From contig CAYXJR010000008.1 in assembly GCA_964465145.1 (NCBI GenBank), positions 21,998-85,997 on the forward strand: 64,000 bases of DNA, given 5' to 3'. Positions 34,573 to 43,160 of the stretch are shown here, piece by piece. The position numbers were made by a program, and so were the translations under genes. The notes under the pieces were generated by a model. The model did not search any database, had not been told where the DNA came from, and worked only from the letters and a program-made list of their open reading frames with translations. The DNA is from JAUVKA01 sp964465145. Its GTDB lineage: Bacteria; Bacteroidota; Bacteroidia; Bacteroidales; UBA12481. The first letter of the stretch is position 1; every line of letters starts with the position of its first letter.

Positions 34573-34602
34573 AATTTTTTGTCGAACAAAAGAGGTGTAT
34601 AA

Positions 34603-35076
34603 ATGAATTACGAAATTGAACGCAAATTCCTTGTTAATAATAACTCCTGGAAAAATGGGCTGACTGAAGCTGAGTCCAGCTTTATCCAGCAGGCTTACCT
34701 GACAGTATATCCCGAACCAACCGTAAGGATCCGGATCAGGGATTCAAGGGCCTGGCTCACCATAAAAGGTAAGCCACAAGGAATTGGCCGGGCTGAATTC
34801 GAATATCAGGTACCTCTTGAGGACGCATTAGAATTAATAAAATTGGCCCAGCCCGGGCTTGTTTTAAAACGCCGGTATGAAATTAATTATCAAGGGAAAA
34901 AATGGGAGGTTGATGAGTTTTTCGGGAATAATGAGGGATTGATCCTGGCAGAGATTGAGCTTGATCATGAGGAGGAAAACTTTGATAAACCGCCCTGGCT
35001 TGGAGAGGAGGTTAGCAATGACTCCAGGTTTAAAAATTCTGCCCTGGCTTTGAACCCAATAAATTCATGGAAATAG
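34603..35076 (+). CDS. CYTH domain protein (triphosphate tunnel metalloenzyme)
   Basis: A 157-residue single-domain protein. It begins with the CYTH signature YEIERKFLV (ExExK), and continues with QQAYLTVYPEPTVRIRIRDSRAWLTIKGKPQGIGRAEFEYQV and EVDEFFGNNEGLILAEIELD, which supply the tunnel Arg, Lys and Glu residues. Bacterial proteins of this length are usually inorganic triphosphatases, or act on thiamine triphosphate, but the substrate is not fixed by sequence. The stop TAG (35074-35076) directly abuts the next ATG, so translation is probably coupled. Confidence 0.92.
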   Translation: MNYEIERKFLVNNNSWKNGLTEAESSFIQQAYLTVYPEPTVRIRIRDSRAWLTIKGKPQGIGRAEFEYQVPLEDALELIKLAQPGLVLKRRYEINYQGKKWEVDEFFGNNEGLILAEIELDHEEENFDKPPWLGEEVSNDSRFKNSALALNPINSWK

Positions 35077-36393
35077 ATGGACAGAATCCATAAATACCAT
35101 CCAAGTTCCCATATTACACTCATTATTTGGAGCCAGATTTCCTGCTTGGCTGTTTTTATGTTGTCTGTTTTTCTGGTATCCTGCAATACACTGGGGCCGC
35201 CTGCCCTTGATACCCGACCTGTTTATCTTTATAATCCCGGAAAAACCTTTTTACACCCGGATTATACTGTTTACCACAGTGGGGAAAATGAGAGCACGCT
35301 TTTTTTTCGTGTTTTATGCAGGGAACTGATTTTTAATCAGGCTAACCCTGAGAATCAGAACCGGGCCAAGGTCCGGATCGACTATAAGTTGTACAGTTCA
35401 TATGCCGATCAAAAGGTTGAAATGTCGAGCAGTAGTGAGTTTATTATTGATCGGGAAAAAGCTACGGATGTTTTTTCCGGCTCAGTAAAAATGCCAATAG
35501 AGGAGGGTAAAAGTTATTTTCTGGAACTGACCTTAACTGATCAATTGCGCGACAGTAAAAAAATAGATTTCATTTTTGTGGATCGTTACAGTCAACAGTC
35601 TCAGCAGAATTATCTTGTTTTATCTTTTCCGGATCATGAAATTGGATTTGAAAAATTCTATTACTCCGATGAGAAATTCAGGATCATTTCGAACAGCATT
35701 ACATCAGGACGGATGCAGGTTTCATTTTATAAACCGGCCAAAATCCTCCCACCTCCGCCTTTTATGGATGAGGATATTGGCGCCAAAACTGTTAGGCCTG
35801 ATTCTGTTTGGGAAATTGATTATGATCAACAAACCCTTTTTCAGTTAATCGATCGAGGGGTGTACCAGTTTTTCCCTAGCAGTGAGCAAGTTAATGCTCT
35901 GTATCTTGTTAACCTGGGAGATCATTTTCCACAGGTCCAGACCCCGGAGGACATGGCGCCACCACTTCAGTATATCACCACCAGCGAAGAATATCAGAAA
36001 ATAATCCGGCAAAAAGATCTAAAGAAGGCAATAGATGAATTTTGGGTAAAGGCTGGAAAAGATTATAGCAATGCCCGTGAGCTGATCAAAGTTTTTTATA
36101 ACCGGGTTTTATTTGCAAACTTATATTATTCAACCGACAGGGAAGGTTGGAAAACAGACAGAGGCATGATATACCTTCTGATGGGGCCGCCTGCCATGGT
36201 TAAAAAGACTGAAACCAAAGAGGAATGGAATTATCAGAGCAGGGACAGCCGGAGCTATTACAAGTTTATCTTCACCCTTGAATCAGATCCTGTAAAAGTT
36301 TATGATTTCGTATTACAACGCACAGAGGACCATCGTAATGTTTGGAATACCGCTGTTCAAACCTGGCGTAATGGCCGTATATTTAGTTTATAA
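35077..36393 (+). CDS. GWxTD domain-containing lipoprotein
   Basis: A 438-residue envelope protein. The N-terminal segment SQISCLAVFMLSVFLVSCNTLG contains a hydrophobic stretch and a lipobox (LVSC), consistent with a lipoprotein although the first 15 residues are polar. The C-terminal domain carries the motif NLYYSTDREGWKTDRGMIYLLMGPPAMVKK (~348-378), the GWxTD signature, a domain mainly found in Bacteroidota and relatives; its function is not known. The middle is beta-rich. It lies in a tight set CYTH, GWxTD, rlmB with zero and one-base junctions. Confidence 0.88.
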   Translation: MDRIHKYHPSSHITLIIWSQISCLAVFMLSVFLVSCNTLGPPALDTRPVYLYNPGKTFLHPDYTVYHSGENESTLFFRVLCRELIFNQANPENQNRAKVRIDYKLYSSYADQKVEMSSSSEFIIDREKATDVFSGSVKMPIEEGKSYFLELTLTDQLRDSKKIDFIFVDRYSQQSQQNYLVLSFPDHEIGFEKFYYSDEKFRIISNSITSGRMQVSFYKPAKILPPPPFMDEDIGAKTVRPDSVWEIDYDQQTLFQLIDRGVYQFFPSSEQVNALYLVNLGDHFPQVQTPEDMAPPLQYITTSEEYQKIIRQKDLKKAIDEFWVKAGKDYSNARELIKVFYNRVLFANLYYSTDREGWKTDRGMIYLLMGPPAMVKKTETKEEWNYQSRDSRSYYKFIFTLESDPVKVYDFVLQRTEDHRNVWNTAVQTWRNGRIFSL

Positions 36394-37136
36394 TGGAAAA
36401 ACAAGACATTCTTTTTGGTCTTCGCCCGGTAATTGAGGCCATCCACTCCGGGAAAGAGCTTGATAAAATTCTTATCCGTAAAGGGTTAAGCGGAGAATTG
36501 TATCATGAACTAATGGGCCTGGTAAGATCGTCCGGGATACCTTATCAAATGGTTCCTGTTGAAAAATTGAACAGAGTGACCCGAAAGAACCACCAGGGTG
36601 TCATCGCATATATGGCATTGATCTCATATAGTCCTATCAACGAAATAATTCAAATGGTTTTTGAAAAAGGAGAAAGCCCCTTGATACTGATCCTGGACGG
36701 GATCACAGATGTAAGAAATTTTGGGGCAATAGCCCGTTCAGCCGAAGTTGCCGGGGTTCATGCCTTATTGATCCCTGATCGAGGTGGTGCCCAAATTAAT
36801 GCAGATGCCATAAAAACATCGGCCGGAGCATTGCTCAACCTTCCGGTATGCCGTGTGGAGAACCTGGGAAAGGCTACTGCCGATTTGAGAATTTCCGGAT
36901 TAAGGATTATCGGTGCTACAGAAAAAGCAGAAAAGCTCTTTTATCAGACTGATATGTCGGGTCCACTTGCTATCGTTTTAGGTTCAGAGGACACCGGGAT
37001 CAGTAAAGAGCTTGCCTCCCAATGCGATGATCTGATAATGATACCAAAGCATGGCAGGATCGATTCCCTCAATGTATCTTCAGCCGCCGCAGTCCTGGTT
37101 TTTGAGGCAGAGAAACAGAGGTTTCAGGCAGATTGA
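36393..37136 (+). CDS. rlmB: 23S rRNA (guanosine-2'-O)-methyltransferase, RlmB/TrmH family
   Basis: A 247-residue SPOUT methyltransferase that 2'-O-methylates a guanosine, in RlmB the G2251 of 23S rRNA. The N-terminal substrate-binding domain begins LFGLRPVIEAIHSGKELDKILIRKG; SPOUT motifs are LILILDGITDVRNFGAIARSAEVAGVHALLIPDR (motif 1), PLAIVLGSEDTGISKEL (motif 2) and ITMIPKHGRIDSLNVSSAAAVLVFE-like IMIPKHGRIDSLNVS (motif 3). The one-base overlap TAATG with the GWxTD gene suggests coupling. Its 3' end overlaps the convergent SemiSWEET gene by 13 bases. Confidence 0.93.
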   Translation: MEKQDILFGLRPVIEAIHSGKELDKILIRKGLSGELYHELMGLVRSSGIPYQMVPVEKLNRVTRKNHQGVIAYMALISYSPINEIIQMVFEKGESPLILILDGITDVRNFGAIARSAEVAGVHALLIPDRGGAQINADAIKTSAGALLNLPVCRVENLGKATADLRISGLRIIGATEKAEKLFYQTDMSGPLAIVLGSEDTGISKELASQCDDLIMIPKHGRIDSLNVSSAAAVLVFEAEKQRFQAD

Positions 37137-37423
37137 TTTTCCTTCTCTGATCCGGAATATCTGATCTTAGCAAAAACCAGGTAGACGGTGCCCAGAATAT
37201 TGACAAGATAGTTCAGCCATAAAGGCCATTGGAAATCACCTTTAGCTATATTATCTGCGGCTATATAAACGAAAGTCATAATAACCCCGCTGCACCACAT
37301 TAACAGAAATGACCAGCTAAAACTGGATACGTCATGTGATCGCCAGGTTTTAAATACCTGAGGGATTACTCCAATGCTTAGTACAATATTGCCTATCCAT
37401 CCTAATGTTTCGAAGAATTGCAT
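37124..37423 (-). CDS. SemiSWEET-family (PQ-loop) transporter
   Basis: A 99-residue protein with three membrane helices. The first carries the PQ-loop IGVIPQVFKTWRSHDVSSFSWSFLL, and the third NYLVNILGTVYLVFAKI; this is the three-helix half-unit of SWEET transporters, which forms dimers and in known cases carries sugars. The ATG at 37423 is preceded by AT-rich DNA without a clear promoter. Convergent with rlmB and overlapping it by 13 bases. Confidence 0.85.
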   Translation of the reverse strand: MQFFETLGWIGNIVLSIGVIPQVFKTWRSHDVSSFSWSFLLMWCSGVIMTFVYIAADNIAKGDFQWPLWLNYLVNILGTVYLVFAKIRYSGSEKENQSA

Positions 37424-37465
37424 GGTTTCAGTTATTTAGTTATACAGTGACTCGACGATTCTTTT

Positions 37466-37505
37466 CCACCCCCCCAGCCCCCTCCCTGCTGGCATGTGGG
37501 GGGAG
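37466..37505. repeat. G-rich palindromic intergenic repeat, copy 1
   Basis: CCACCCCCCCAGCCCCCTCC (37466-37485) followed by a G-rich arm (GTGGGGGGAG, to 37505), able to fold as a hairpin. Its complement GGAGGGGGCTGGGGGGGTGG is nearly the same as the element at 53590-53608. It lies between the SemiSWEET start and the ABC-F stop and may terminate ABC-F transcription. Confidence 0.55.
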
Positions 37506-37515
37506 ATTTTTTCTC

Positions 37516-37571
37516 ATCCAATATCCAATATTTAATATCCAATATCCAACATCTAATATCCAACATCCTAA
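37516..37571. repeat. Heptamer tandem array (ATCCAAY)
   Basis: Eight consecutive seven-base units: ATCCAAT, ATCCAAT, ATTTAAT, ATCCAAT, ATCCAAC, ATCTAAT, ATCCAAC and ATCCTAA. The array ends 16 bases before the ABC-F stop codon at 37588. A shorter array with the same unit lies at 41679-41697. Confidence 0.85.
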
Positions 37572-37587
37572 TCCACCAATCCACCAA

Positions 37588-39525
37588 TCAACTAGTCTCC
37601 AACTTCTCCAGTTCCTCATTCGCCTCGCTCCATTTTTCCATCTCTTTTTCCAGTTCCTCTTTTAATCTGCCATAATCTCCGAAGGGATCGTTATCGCCAG
37701 TTATAGTTTCGGGATTGGCCAGGATCTCAACCAATTCCTCAATTCGAGCTTCAAGTTCATGAATTCTTTCTTCAGATTTTCTTATGAGGGTTTTAATTTT
37801 TCGCAGGCTGCGATCCAACTCTTTCCTTTCCTCATATTGCAATTTCTTTGGCTGAGGTTTAGCTTCCTGGCTCCCTGTTTGGGAAGGCCTGTTTTTCTTT
37901 TCAATTTCTTTAAGGTTATCCAATTTTCTTCGCTTCAGAAATGCAAAGATATCACCCGTGTATTCTTTGATTTTTTTATTACGGAATTCATATATTTTGT
38001 CGACCAGTCCGTCCAGAAAATCCCTGTCGTGTGATACAATAATCTGGCTGCCGTCATAATTTTGCAAGGCATCCTTCAGTACCTGTTTTGATCGTAGGTC
38101 AAGGTGGTTGGTTGGCTCATCCAGGAGCAGGAGGTTGTATGGCTGAAGTAACATACAGGCCAATGCAAGGCGTGATCGTTCACCACCTGACAGTACAGAA
38201 ACCTTTTTATCAACATCCTCCCGGCTAAAAAGGAAGGCACCAAGGATATTCCTCATTTTGGTCCGGATATCCCCAACGGCAACCTGGTCGATTGTTTCCA
38301 GAACTGTGATTTCGGGATTCAGAAGGTCTGCCTGGTTCTGTGCATAATATCCAATTTTAACATTATGTCCGATTTTGCATGTACCCTGGTATTTTAATTC
38401 TCCCATAATTATCCTGGAGAGGGTAGTTTTGCCTTCACCATTCCGCCCGATAAATGCGATTTTTTCACCTCTCTCCAGAATGAGATTTATCTTATCCAGG
38501 ACATTAAGCTCTCCATAAGACTTACTCAGGTCCTCGGCTTCGAGAACAATTGTTCCGGATCTAGGTGCCGGGGGAAATTTTATATGAATGCTCGAGCCGT
38601 CAATCTCATCAATTTCAATTCGGTCTAGCTTACTGAGCATTTTTATCCTCGATTGCACCTGAACCGATTTTGTGTTTTTATAGCGAAACCTTTCGATAAA
38701 TCGCTCCGTATCAGTTATCATTTTCTGTTGATTCTGATAAGCAGCCATTTGCTGTTCTCTTCTTTCTGCCCGCAGGATAAGAAATTGTGAATAGGGGACC
38801 TTATAATCATATAGTTTGCCCAGGGTGATCTCAACAGTTCTTTGTGTTACTCTATCCAGGAAAGCCCGGTCATGAGAAATAAGAACAACGGCGCCAGTAA
38901 ATTCCTTCATGTAATCTTCCAGCCATTGAATAGACTCGATATCAAGGTGGTTGGTAGGCTCATCCAAAAGGAGGGCATCTGGCTTTTGGAGAAGGATTTT
39001 GGCCAGTTCAATACGCATTCTCCATCCACCTGAGAACTCAGCTGTTGGCCGGGTGAAATCAGATCGCCGGAATCCCAGGCCCAACAATGTCTTCTCTATT
39101 TCAACATTTCTGTTCTGTCCCCCCAGGATGGCAAAACGGTCGTTTTTTTCCGACAATTCATGTAGAAGCGAACCATATTCAACAGAATCATAGTCGGTAC
39201 GCTTTTCAATGTCGATGGTGATCCTATGTATGTCATCTTCAAGGCTGATTACTTCGTCAAAAGCTGTTTCGGTTTCCTCAAATACTTTCGTCGTGTCAGA
39301 GAAATCCATATGCTGCGGGAGATAGCCCAGTTGAATATCACGCGGAACTGTTACACTTCCGTCGCTCGGCAGCATCTGCCCCATGAAAAGGCGCAGGATA
39401 GTGGTTTTGCCGGCTCCATTCATACCAGCCAGGCCAACCCTCTCTTTTGGATTTATAATCAGACTTATCTCACTGAGAAGCTCATCATTTCCAAATCGTA
39501 CCGATACCTGATTCAGGGTGATCAT
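37588..39525 (-). CDS. ABC-F family ATPase
   Basis: A 645-residue cytoplasmic protein with two ABC domains and no membrane part, as in ABC-F proteins (Uup/EttA/YheS type) that act on the ribosome. Domain 1: GLAGMNGAGKTTILRLF, YLPQHMDFSD, FSGGWRMRIELAKILL, LLLDEPTNHLD. Domain 2: AFIGRNGEGKTTLSRI, YYAQNQADLL, LSGGERSRLALACMLL, LLLDEPTNHLD. The linker between them has YQNQQKMITDTERFIERFRYKNTKSVQVQSRIKML, and the C-terminus is a long coiled coil (LRKIKTLIRKSEERIHELEARIEELVE). Some relatives give antibiotic resistance; this cannot be claimed here. Start overlaps the DUF1643 stop by four bases (ATGA). Confidence 0.94.
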   Translation of the reverse strand: MITLNQVSVRFGNDELLSEISLIINPKERVGLAGMNGAGKTTILRLFMGQMLPSDGSVTVPRDIQLGYLPQHMDFSDTTKVFEETETAFDEVISLEDDIHRITIDIEKRTDYDSVEYGSLLHELSEKNDRFAILGGQNRNVEIEKTLLGLGFRRSDFTRPTAEFSGGWRMRIELAKILLQKPDALLLDEPTNHLDIESIQWLEDYMKEFTGAVVLISHDRAFLDRVTQRTVEITLGKLYDYKVPYSQFLILRAERREQQMAAYQNQQKMITDTERFIERFRYKNTKSVQVQSRIKMLSKLDRIEIDEIDGSSIHIKFPPAPRSGTIVLEAEDLSKSYGELNVLDKINLILERGEKIAFIGRNGEGKTTLSRIIMGELKYQGTCKIGHNVKIGYYAQNQADLLNPEITVLETIDQVAVGDIRTKMRNILGAFLFSREDVDKKVSVLSGGERSRLALACMLLQPYNLLLLDEPTNHLDLRSKQVLKDALQNYDGSQIIVSHDRDFLDGLVDKIYEFRNKKIKEYTGDIFAFLKRRKLDNLKEIEKKNRPSQTGSQEAKPQPKKLQYEERKELDRSLRKIKTLIRKSEERIHELEARIEELVEILANPETITGDNDPFGDYGRLKEELEKEMEKWSEANEELEKLETS

Positions 39526-40112
39526 AAAAGGAATGTCTTTAATTCATAAGCATACCCCCACATTAAACCATGGAGCGGTTCGCTCGTTTCCTGTTTCCCT
39601 TTAACACGAAATACAGGGCCGGAATATTTTCTCAGTATGATCTCTTTAACCTGGTCAATCCTGGCCTGGTAAAATTCCCCATTTATGCCTGACGGCCCTC
39701 CCCAGGCGCATATCAGGTAATCAGATTGCCCGAGCAGCTTGATCAGGTAACTATCGTTTTCCTCACCTACACCGGCAAGAAGGCCGTTTTCTTGTATGAG
39801 ATGATGTAACTCAATTGCATCAGTGGCTCTATATGAGAAAATGTTAAATATATTCAGCTTTCCAACATCGGGGAATTTTTGCCAGACATAAGTTTCTACC
39901 TTCCTTATTGTAGAATCTGATCTTCGTTCATCAGCTGAACTTGGATTTTTCAGGATAACCGTCAGGGTTTTGTCCCTCAGATGGTCCAACAGATCCCTGG
40001 AATAATCCATCTGCAGTGTATACCGGTATTTTTTATTTGGAGAAAAAACAGCATTAATGCTTTCAATATCAACGTTTTGAAAATGATCAACCTGTCTGCC
40101 TAATCTGGCCAT
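39522..40112 (-). CDS. DUF1643 domain-containing protein
   Basis: A 196-residue cytoplasmic protein. The DUF1643 pattern is seen as YRYTLQMDYSR, LTVILKNPSSADERRSDSTIRKVETYV, LNIFNIFSYRATDAIEL and YLICAWGGPSG; function of the family is unknown. I set the start at the ATG at 40112 rather than the in-frame TTG at 40145, because a full promoter (40133-40161) overlaps the longer N-terminus. It precedes ABC-F with a four-base ATGA overlap and diverges from rlmD. Confidence 0.82.
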   Translation of the reverse strand: MARLGRQVDHFQNVDIESINAVFSPNKKYRYTLQMDYSRDLLDHLRDKTLTVILKNPSSADERRSDSTIRKVETYVWQKFPDVGKLNIFNIFSYRATDAIELHHLIQENGLLAGVGEENDSYLIKLLGQSDYLICAWGGPSGINGEFYQARIDQVKEIILRKYSGPVFRVKGKQETSEPLHGLMWGYAYELKTFLL

Positions 40113-40132
40113 ATACTCATTTTGAATTTCGA

Positions 40133-40161
40133 CAAATTTAGACAAACTTCGGGTCTTTCAA
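40133..40161 (-). promoter_or_regulatory. Promoter of the DUF1643 / ABC-F pair
   Basis: Read on the minus strand: TTG (40161-40159), 18 bases, TAAATTTG (40140-40133), then 20 bases to the ATG at 40112. Both boxes fit the Bacteroidota pattern with the same spacing as rpmH. Confidence 0.6.
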
Positions 40162-40247
40162 TAAATCCGAAGGGTTCCGAAAAAGATTCAAAAAGTATAT
40201 GGGGTGAAAATGTACTTTTACTGCATAATAATTCAATACAGATAATT

Positions 40248-41657
40248 TTGAGAAAAAGGAATAAATATCCCTTCCTTGAAGACGTCCAAATAACAGCAAT
40301 TGGATCAGAAGGCAAAGCATTAGCCAGGGTGAACGACCGGGTGGTTTTTGTGCCTCTGGTTGTTCCTGGTGATATTGTGGATTTGCAGGTTATCAGAATA
40401 CGAAAATCCTTTATGGAGGCCAAGCTGGTTAAAATCAAGCAGTACTCACCCATTCGGCAGGAGGCGGTTTGTAAACACTTTGGGGTTTGCGGCGGATGCA
40501 AATGGCAAATGTTGCCATATCCTGAACAGCTCAAGTTTAAGCAACAGCAGGTATTCGACCAGCTGACAAGGATAGGGAAGTTTGAAATGCCGCCGGTGCG
40601 TGAAATTCTGGGTTCTGAGCATTCGGAATTTTACCGGAATAAACTGGAATTTACCTTTTCCAATAAAAGATGGTTAACCGAGGGTGAAATTCAAACGGAA
40701 AGAGAATACGAACATAGAAATGCCATAGGATTCCATGTCTATGGCCTGTTCGATAAAGTGGTTGACATCCAAAAATGTTGGCTGCAGGCAGATCCTTCCA
40801 ATAAGATAAGGAACCGAATAAGAGAATATGCCCTCTCTCAGCATTTGGAATTTTTCGACATTAGGGATCAAAAAGGACTGCTCAGAAATCTGATCATCCG
40901 TATATCATCGGGCGGGGAAATAATGATTATTCTTTCTTTTTTCCGTGATGAAAAACATGTCATAAACGACTTGCTTTCTATGCTAACTGAGGAATTCCCT
41001 GAAATCAGCTCTCTCCAGTATGTGATCAATGATAAAGCCAACGCTACAATTCTGGATCAGGAAATAAAGGTGTTTCATGGTAAGGATCATATCATGGAAG
41101 AGATGGCAGGCTTAAAATTTAAAGTGGGCCCAAAATCATTTTACCAGACAAATTCGGACCAGGCAGAAAAACTATATGCCTGTGTAGCTGAATTTGCTCA
41201 ACTAACAGGTAATGAGACAGTTTACGACTTGTATACAGGCACTGGAACAATAGCTAATTTCCTTGCAGGTAAGGCGAAAAAGGTAGTAGGAGTGGAATAT
41301 GTACCCGAAGCAATAGAGGATGCAAATGAAAATTCGAATTTGAATGGGATTGACAATACAGAATTTGAATTAGCCGATATTAAGGATGTACTCACTCCAT
41401 TTTTTATTGAATCCAAAGGTAAACCCGATGTGATTATACTCGATCCACCACGGGCAGGAGTGCATGAGAAGGTGATTGCCGGCTTATTGGAAACTGAACC
41501 GGCCAGGATTGTTTACGTCAGCTGCAACCCCGGAACACAAGCCAGGGATGTAAGCCTTTTGGCTCACAAGTACGAAGTAACTGCCGTTCAACCCGTTGAT
41601 ATGTTTCCCCATACCCAACACGTTGAAAATATCATTCAATTAAGACGCAAGACGTAA
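40248..41657 (+). CDS. rlmD: 23S rRNA (uracil(1939)-C(5))-methyltransferase
   Basis: A 469-residue TrmA/RlmD-family methyltransferase. A TRAM domain lies at ~1-65 (VQITAIGSEGKALARVNDRVVFVPLVVPGDIVDLQV), followed by the iron-sulfur cysteines CKHFGVCGGCKWQ, the FYQTNSDQAEKLY region, SAM motif ETVYDLYTGTGTIANFLAG and the catalytic cysteine in RIVYVSCNPGTQARDVSLL. The paralogue site (U747 or U1939) is not certain. I take TTG at 40248 (product MRKRNKYPFLED...), matching family N-termini; the frame stays open upstream to 40122, but that stretch looks non-coding and overlaps the divergent promoter region. Confidence 0.88.
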   Translation: MRKRNKYPFLEDVQITAIGSEGKALARVNDRVVFVPLVVPGDIVDLQVIRIRKSFMEAKLVKIKQYSPIRQEAVCKHFGVCGGCKWQMLPYPEQLKFKQQQVFDQLTRIGKFEMPPVREILGSEHSEFYRNKLEFTFSNKRWLTEGEIQTEREYEHRNAIGFHVYGLFDKVVDIQKCWLQADPSNKIRNRIREYALSQHLEFFDIRDQKGLLRNLIIRISSGGEIMIILSFFRDEKHVINDLLSMLTEEFPEISSLQYVINDKANATILDQEIKVFHGKDHIMEEMAGLKFKVGPKSFYQTNSDQAEKLYACVAEFAQLTGNETVYDLYTGTGTIANFLAGKAKKVVGVEYVPEAIEDANENSNLNGIDNTEFELADIKDVLTPFFIESKGKPDVIILDPPRAGVHEKVIAGLLETEPARIVYVSCNPGTQARDVSLLAHKYEVTAVQPVDMFPHTQHVENIIQLRRKT

Positions 41658-41678
41658 GACTAACAACTGACAACTAAT

Positions 41679-41697
41679 ATCCAACATCTAACATCTT
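41679..41697. repeat. Short heptamer repeat (ATCCAAC, ATCTAAC)
   Basis: ATCCAAC, ATCTAAC and a partial ATCTT between rlmD and the POT gene, the same unit as the array at 37516-37571. It is preceded by a related AACAACTGACAACTAAT stretch. Confidence 0.6.
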
Positions 41698-41703
41698 CTT
41701 AAT

Positions 41704-43155
41704 ATGAGCAACTTTTCACGTGTATTCAGGAAATTCCCATCACCATTCTGGTGGGCCAATATCATGGAATTGTTTGAGCGATGGGCCTGGTATGGCATGT
41801 TTATACCTCTGGCTATTTACCTGACCGGATCAACAGACACAGGGGCTTTGGGTTTTACCCAGATAGAGAAGGGAACGCTGATGGGGGTGGTTACGGCCAT
41901 ATTATACTTTCTTCCCCTGATAACGGGTGCAATAGCCGATAAATACGGTTATAGGAAGACCCTGATAGCTGCCTATCTTATTCTAGCCTCAGGCTATTTT
42001 ATGATGGGGCGTGTTAGCTCATATCCTTCTGTATTTATGGTGTTTCTATGGGTAGCACTGGGAGCCGGATTATTCAAACCTGTGGTACAGGCAACCATTG
42101 GAAAAACAACAGATGAAGAAACTTCATCCATAGGGTTTGGTGTTTTTTATATGATCGTTAACGTAGGGGCATTTATTGGCCCCATCGTGGCTTCCGTTCT
42201 TCGGGGATTCGACTGGAGCTATGTTTTCACTATGTCCTCTGTGGCCATTTTAATAAACCTGGTGATTGTATTATTTTTCTTTAAGGAACCCACTCAGGAG
42301 AAAAATTCAGAGCCTCTGGGGAAAGCCATCATCAGTATATTTAAAAATATAACACTTGCCCTAAGCGATCTAAAACTGCTGATCTTTTTGATCCTGATGG
42401 TTGGTTTCTGGACCATGTATAACCAGCTTTTCTATACTCTGCCTGTCTTTATTGAACAGTGGATTCACACAAGTGCTATGCTGGAAACAATCCGGGGTTT
42501 CTGGCCGTGGTTGGCAGAAGCGGTAGATACCCAGAATAATGGGACTGTTGCAGCTGATATGCTGATAAATCTTGATGCTCTGTTTATCGTATTATTCCAG
42601 ATCCTTGTTTCTGGATTTGTTATGCGGTATAAGCCGTTAAACGCCATGATAAGTGGTATTTTGGTTTGTGCAATTGGAATATCGCTTACCCTTCTTACCC
42701 AAAATGGATTTTTCCTGATTCTCTCTCTTTTTGTATTCGCAGTCGGAGAGATGTCTTCTTCCCCAAAAACATCAGAATACATTGCCAGAATTGCTCCTCC
42801 GGATAAAGTGGGCCTCTATATGGGATGTTCTTTTTTACCTTATGCAGGGGGTAATTTTTTTGCCGGGCAAATTTCCGGCGGGGTATACCAGAACCTGTCG
42901 GATAAAATCAGCCTTTTGGAAAGGGACGTGGCTGCAAGGGGACTCGACATCCCAGCCATCGGTGATTCATTTACCCAAAATGATTACATCAACAGGGCCT
43001 CTGAGTTGATGGGAATGAACCGGCTCGAACTTACTGATTACCTCTGGCAAACCTATCATCCCTCAAGGATTTGGGTGGTGGTATTCGCTATTGGCCTGGC
43101 AACGGTTGTTCTACTATATTTGTATGACCGGTTATTGCTGAAAAGCAAAGCATAG
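41704..43155 (+). CDS. POT/PTR-like MFS transporter
   Basis: A 483-residue membrane protein with 12-14 hydrophobic segments. The proton-dependent oligopeptide transporter motifs are visible: FWWANIMELFERWAWYGMFIPLAIYL in helix 1, YFLPLITGAIADKYGYRKTLIAAYLILASGY in helices 2-3, and GFGVFYMIVNVGAFIGPIVASVL in helix 5. The classic ExxERFxYYG is ELFERWAWYG here. Between helices 7 and 8 there is a loop longer than usual (WIHTSAMLETIRGFWPWLAEAVDTQNNGTV...). Peptide transport is likely but unproved. It ends six bases from the convergent comB stop; its terminator lies inside comB. Confidence 0.85.
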   Translation: MSNFSRVFRKFPSPFWWANIMELFERWAWYGMFIPLAIYLTGSTDTGALGFTQIEKGTLMGVVTAILYFLPLITGAIADKYGYRKTLIAAYLILASGYFMMGRVSSYPSVFMVFLWVALGAGLFKPVVQATIGKTTDEETSSIGFGVFYMIVNVGAFIGPIVASVLRGFDWSYVFTMSSVAILINLVIVLFFFKEPTQEKNSEPLGKAIISIFKNITLALSDLKLLIFLILMVGFWTMYNQLFYTLPVFIEQWIHTSAMLETIRGFWPWLAEAVDTQNNGTVAADMLINLDALFIVLFQILVSGFVMRYKPLNAMISGILVCAIGISLTLLTQNGFFLILSLFVFAVGEMSSSPKTSEYIARIAPPDKVGLYMGCSFLPYAGGNFFAGQISGGVYQNLSDKISLLERDVAARGLDIPAIGDSFTQNDYINRASELMGMNRLELTDYLWQTYHPSRIWVVVFAIGLATVVLLYLYDRLLLKSKA

Positions 43156-43160
43156 ATTGA

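Noticed and set aside
37516..37571. Possible CRISPR array
   Set aside because: Units are seven bases with no spacers, and no cas genes are in the window.
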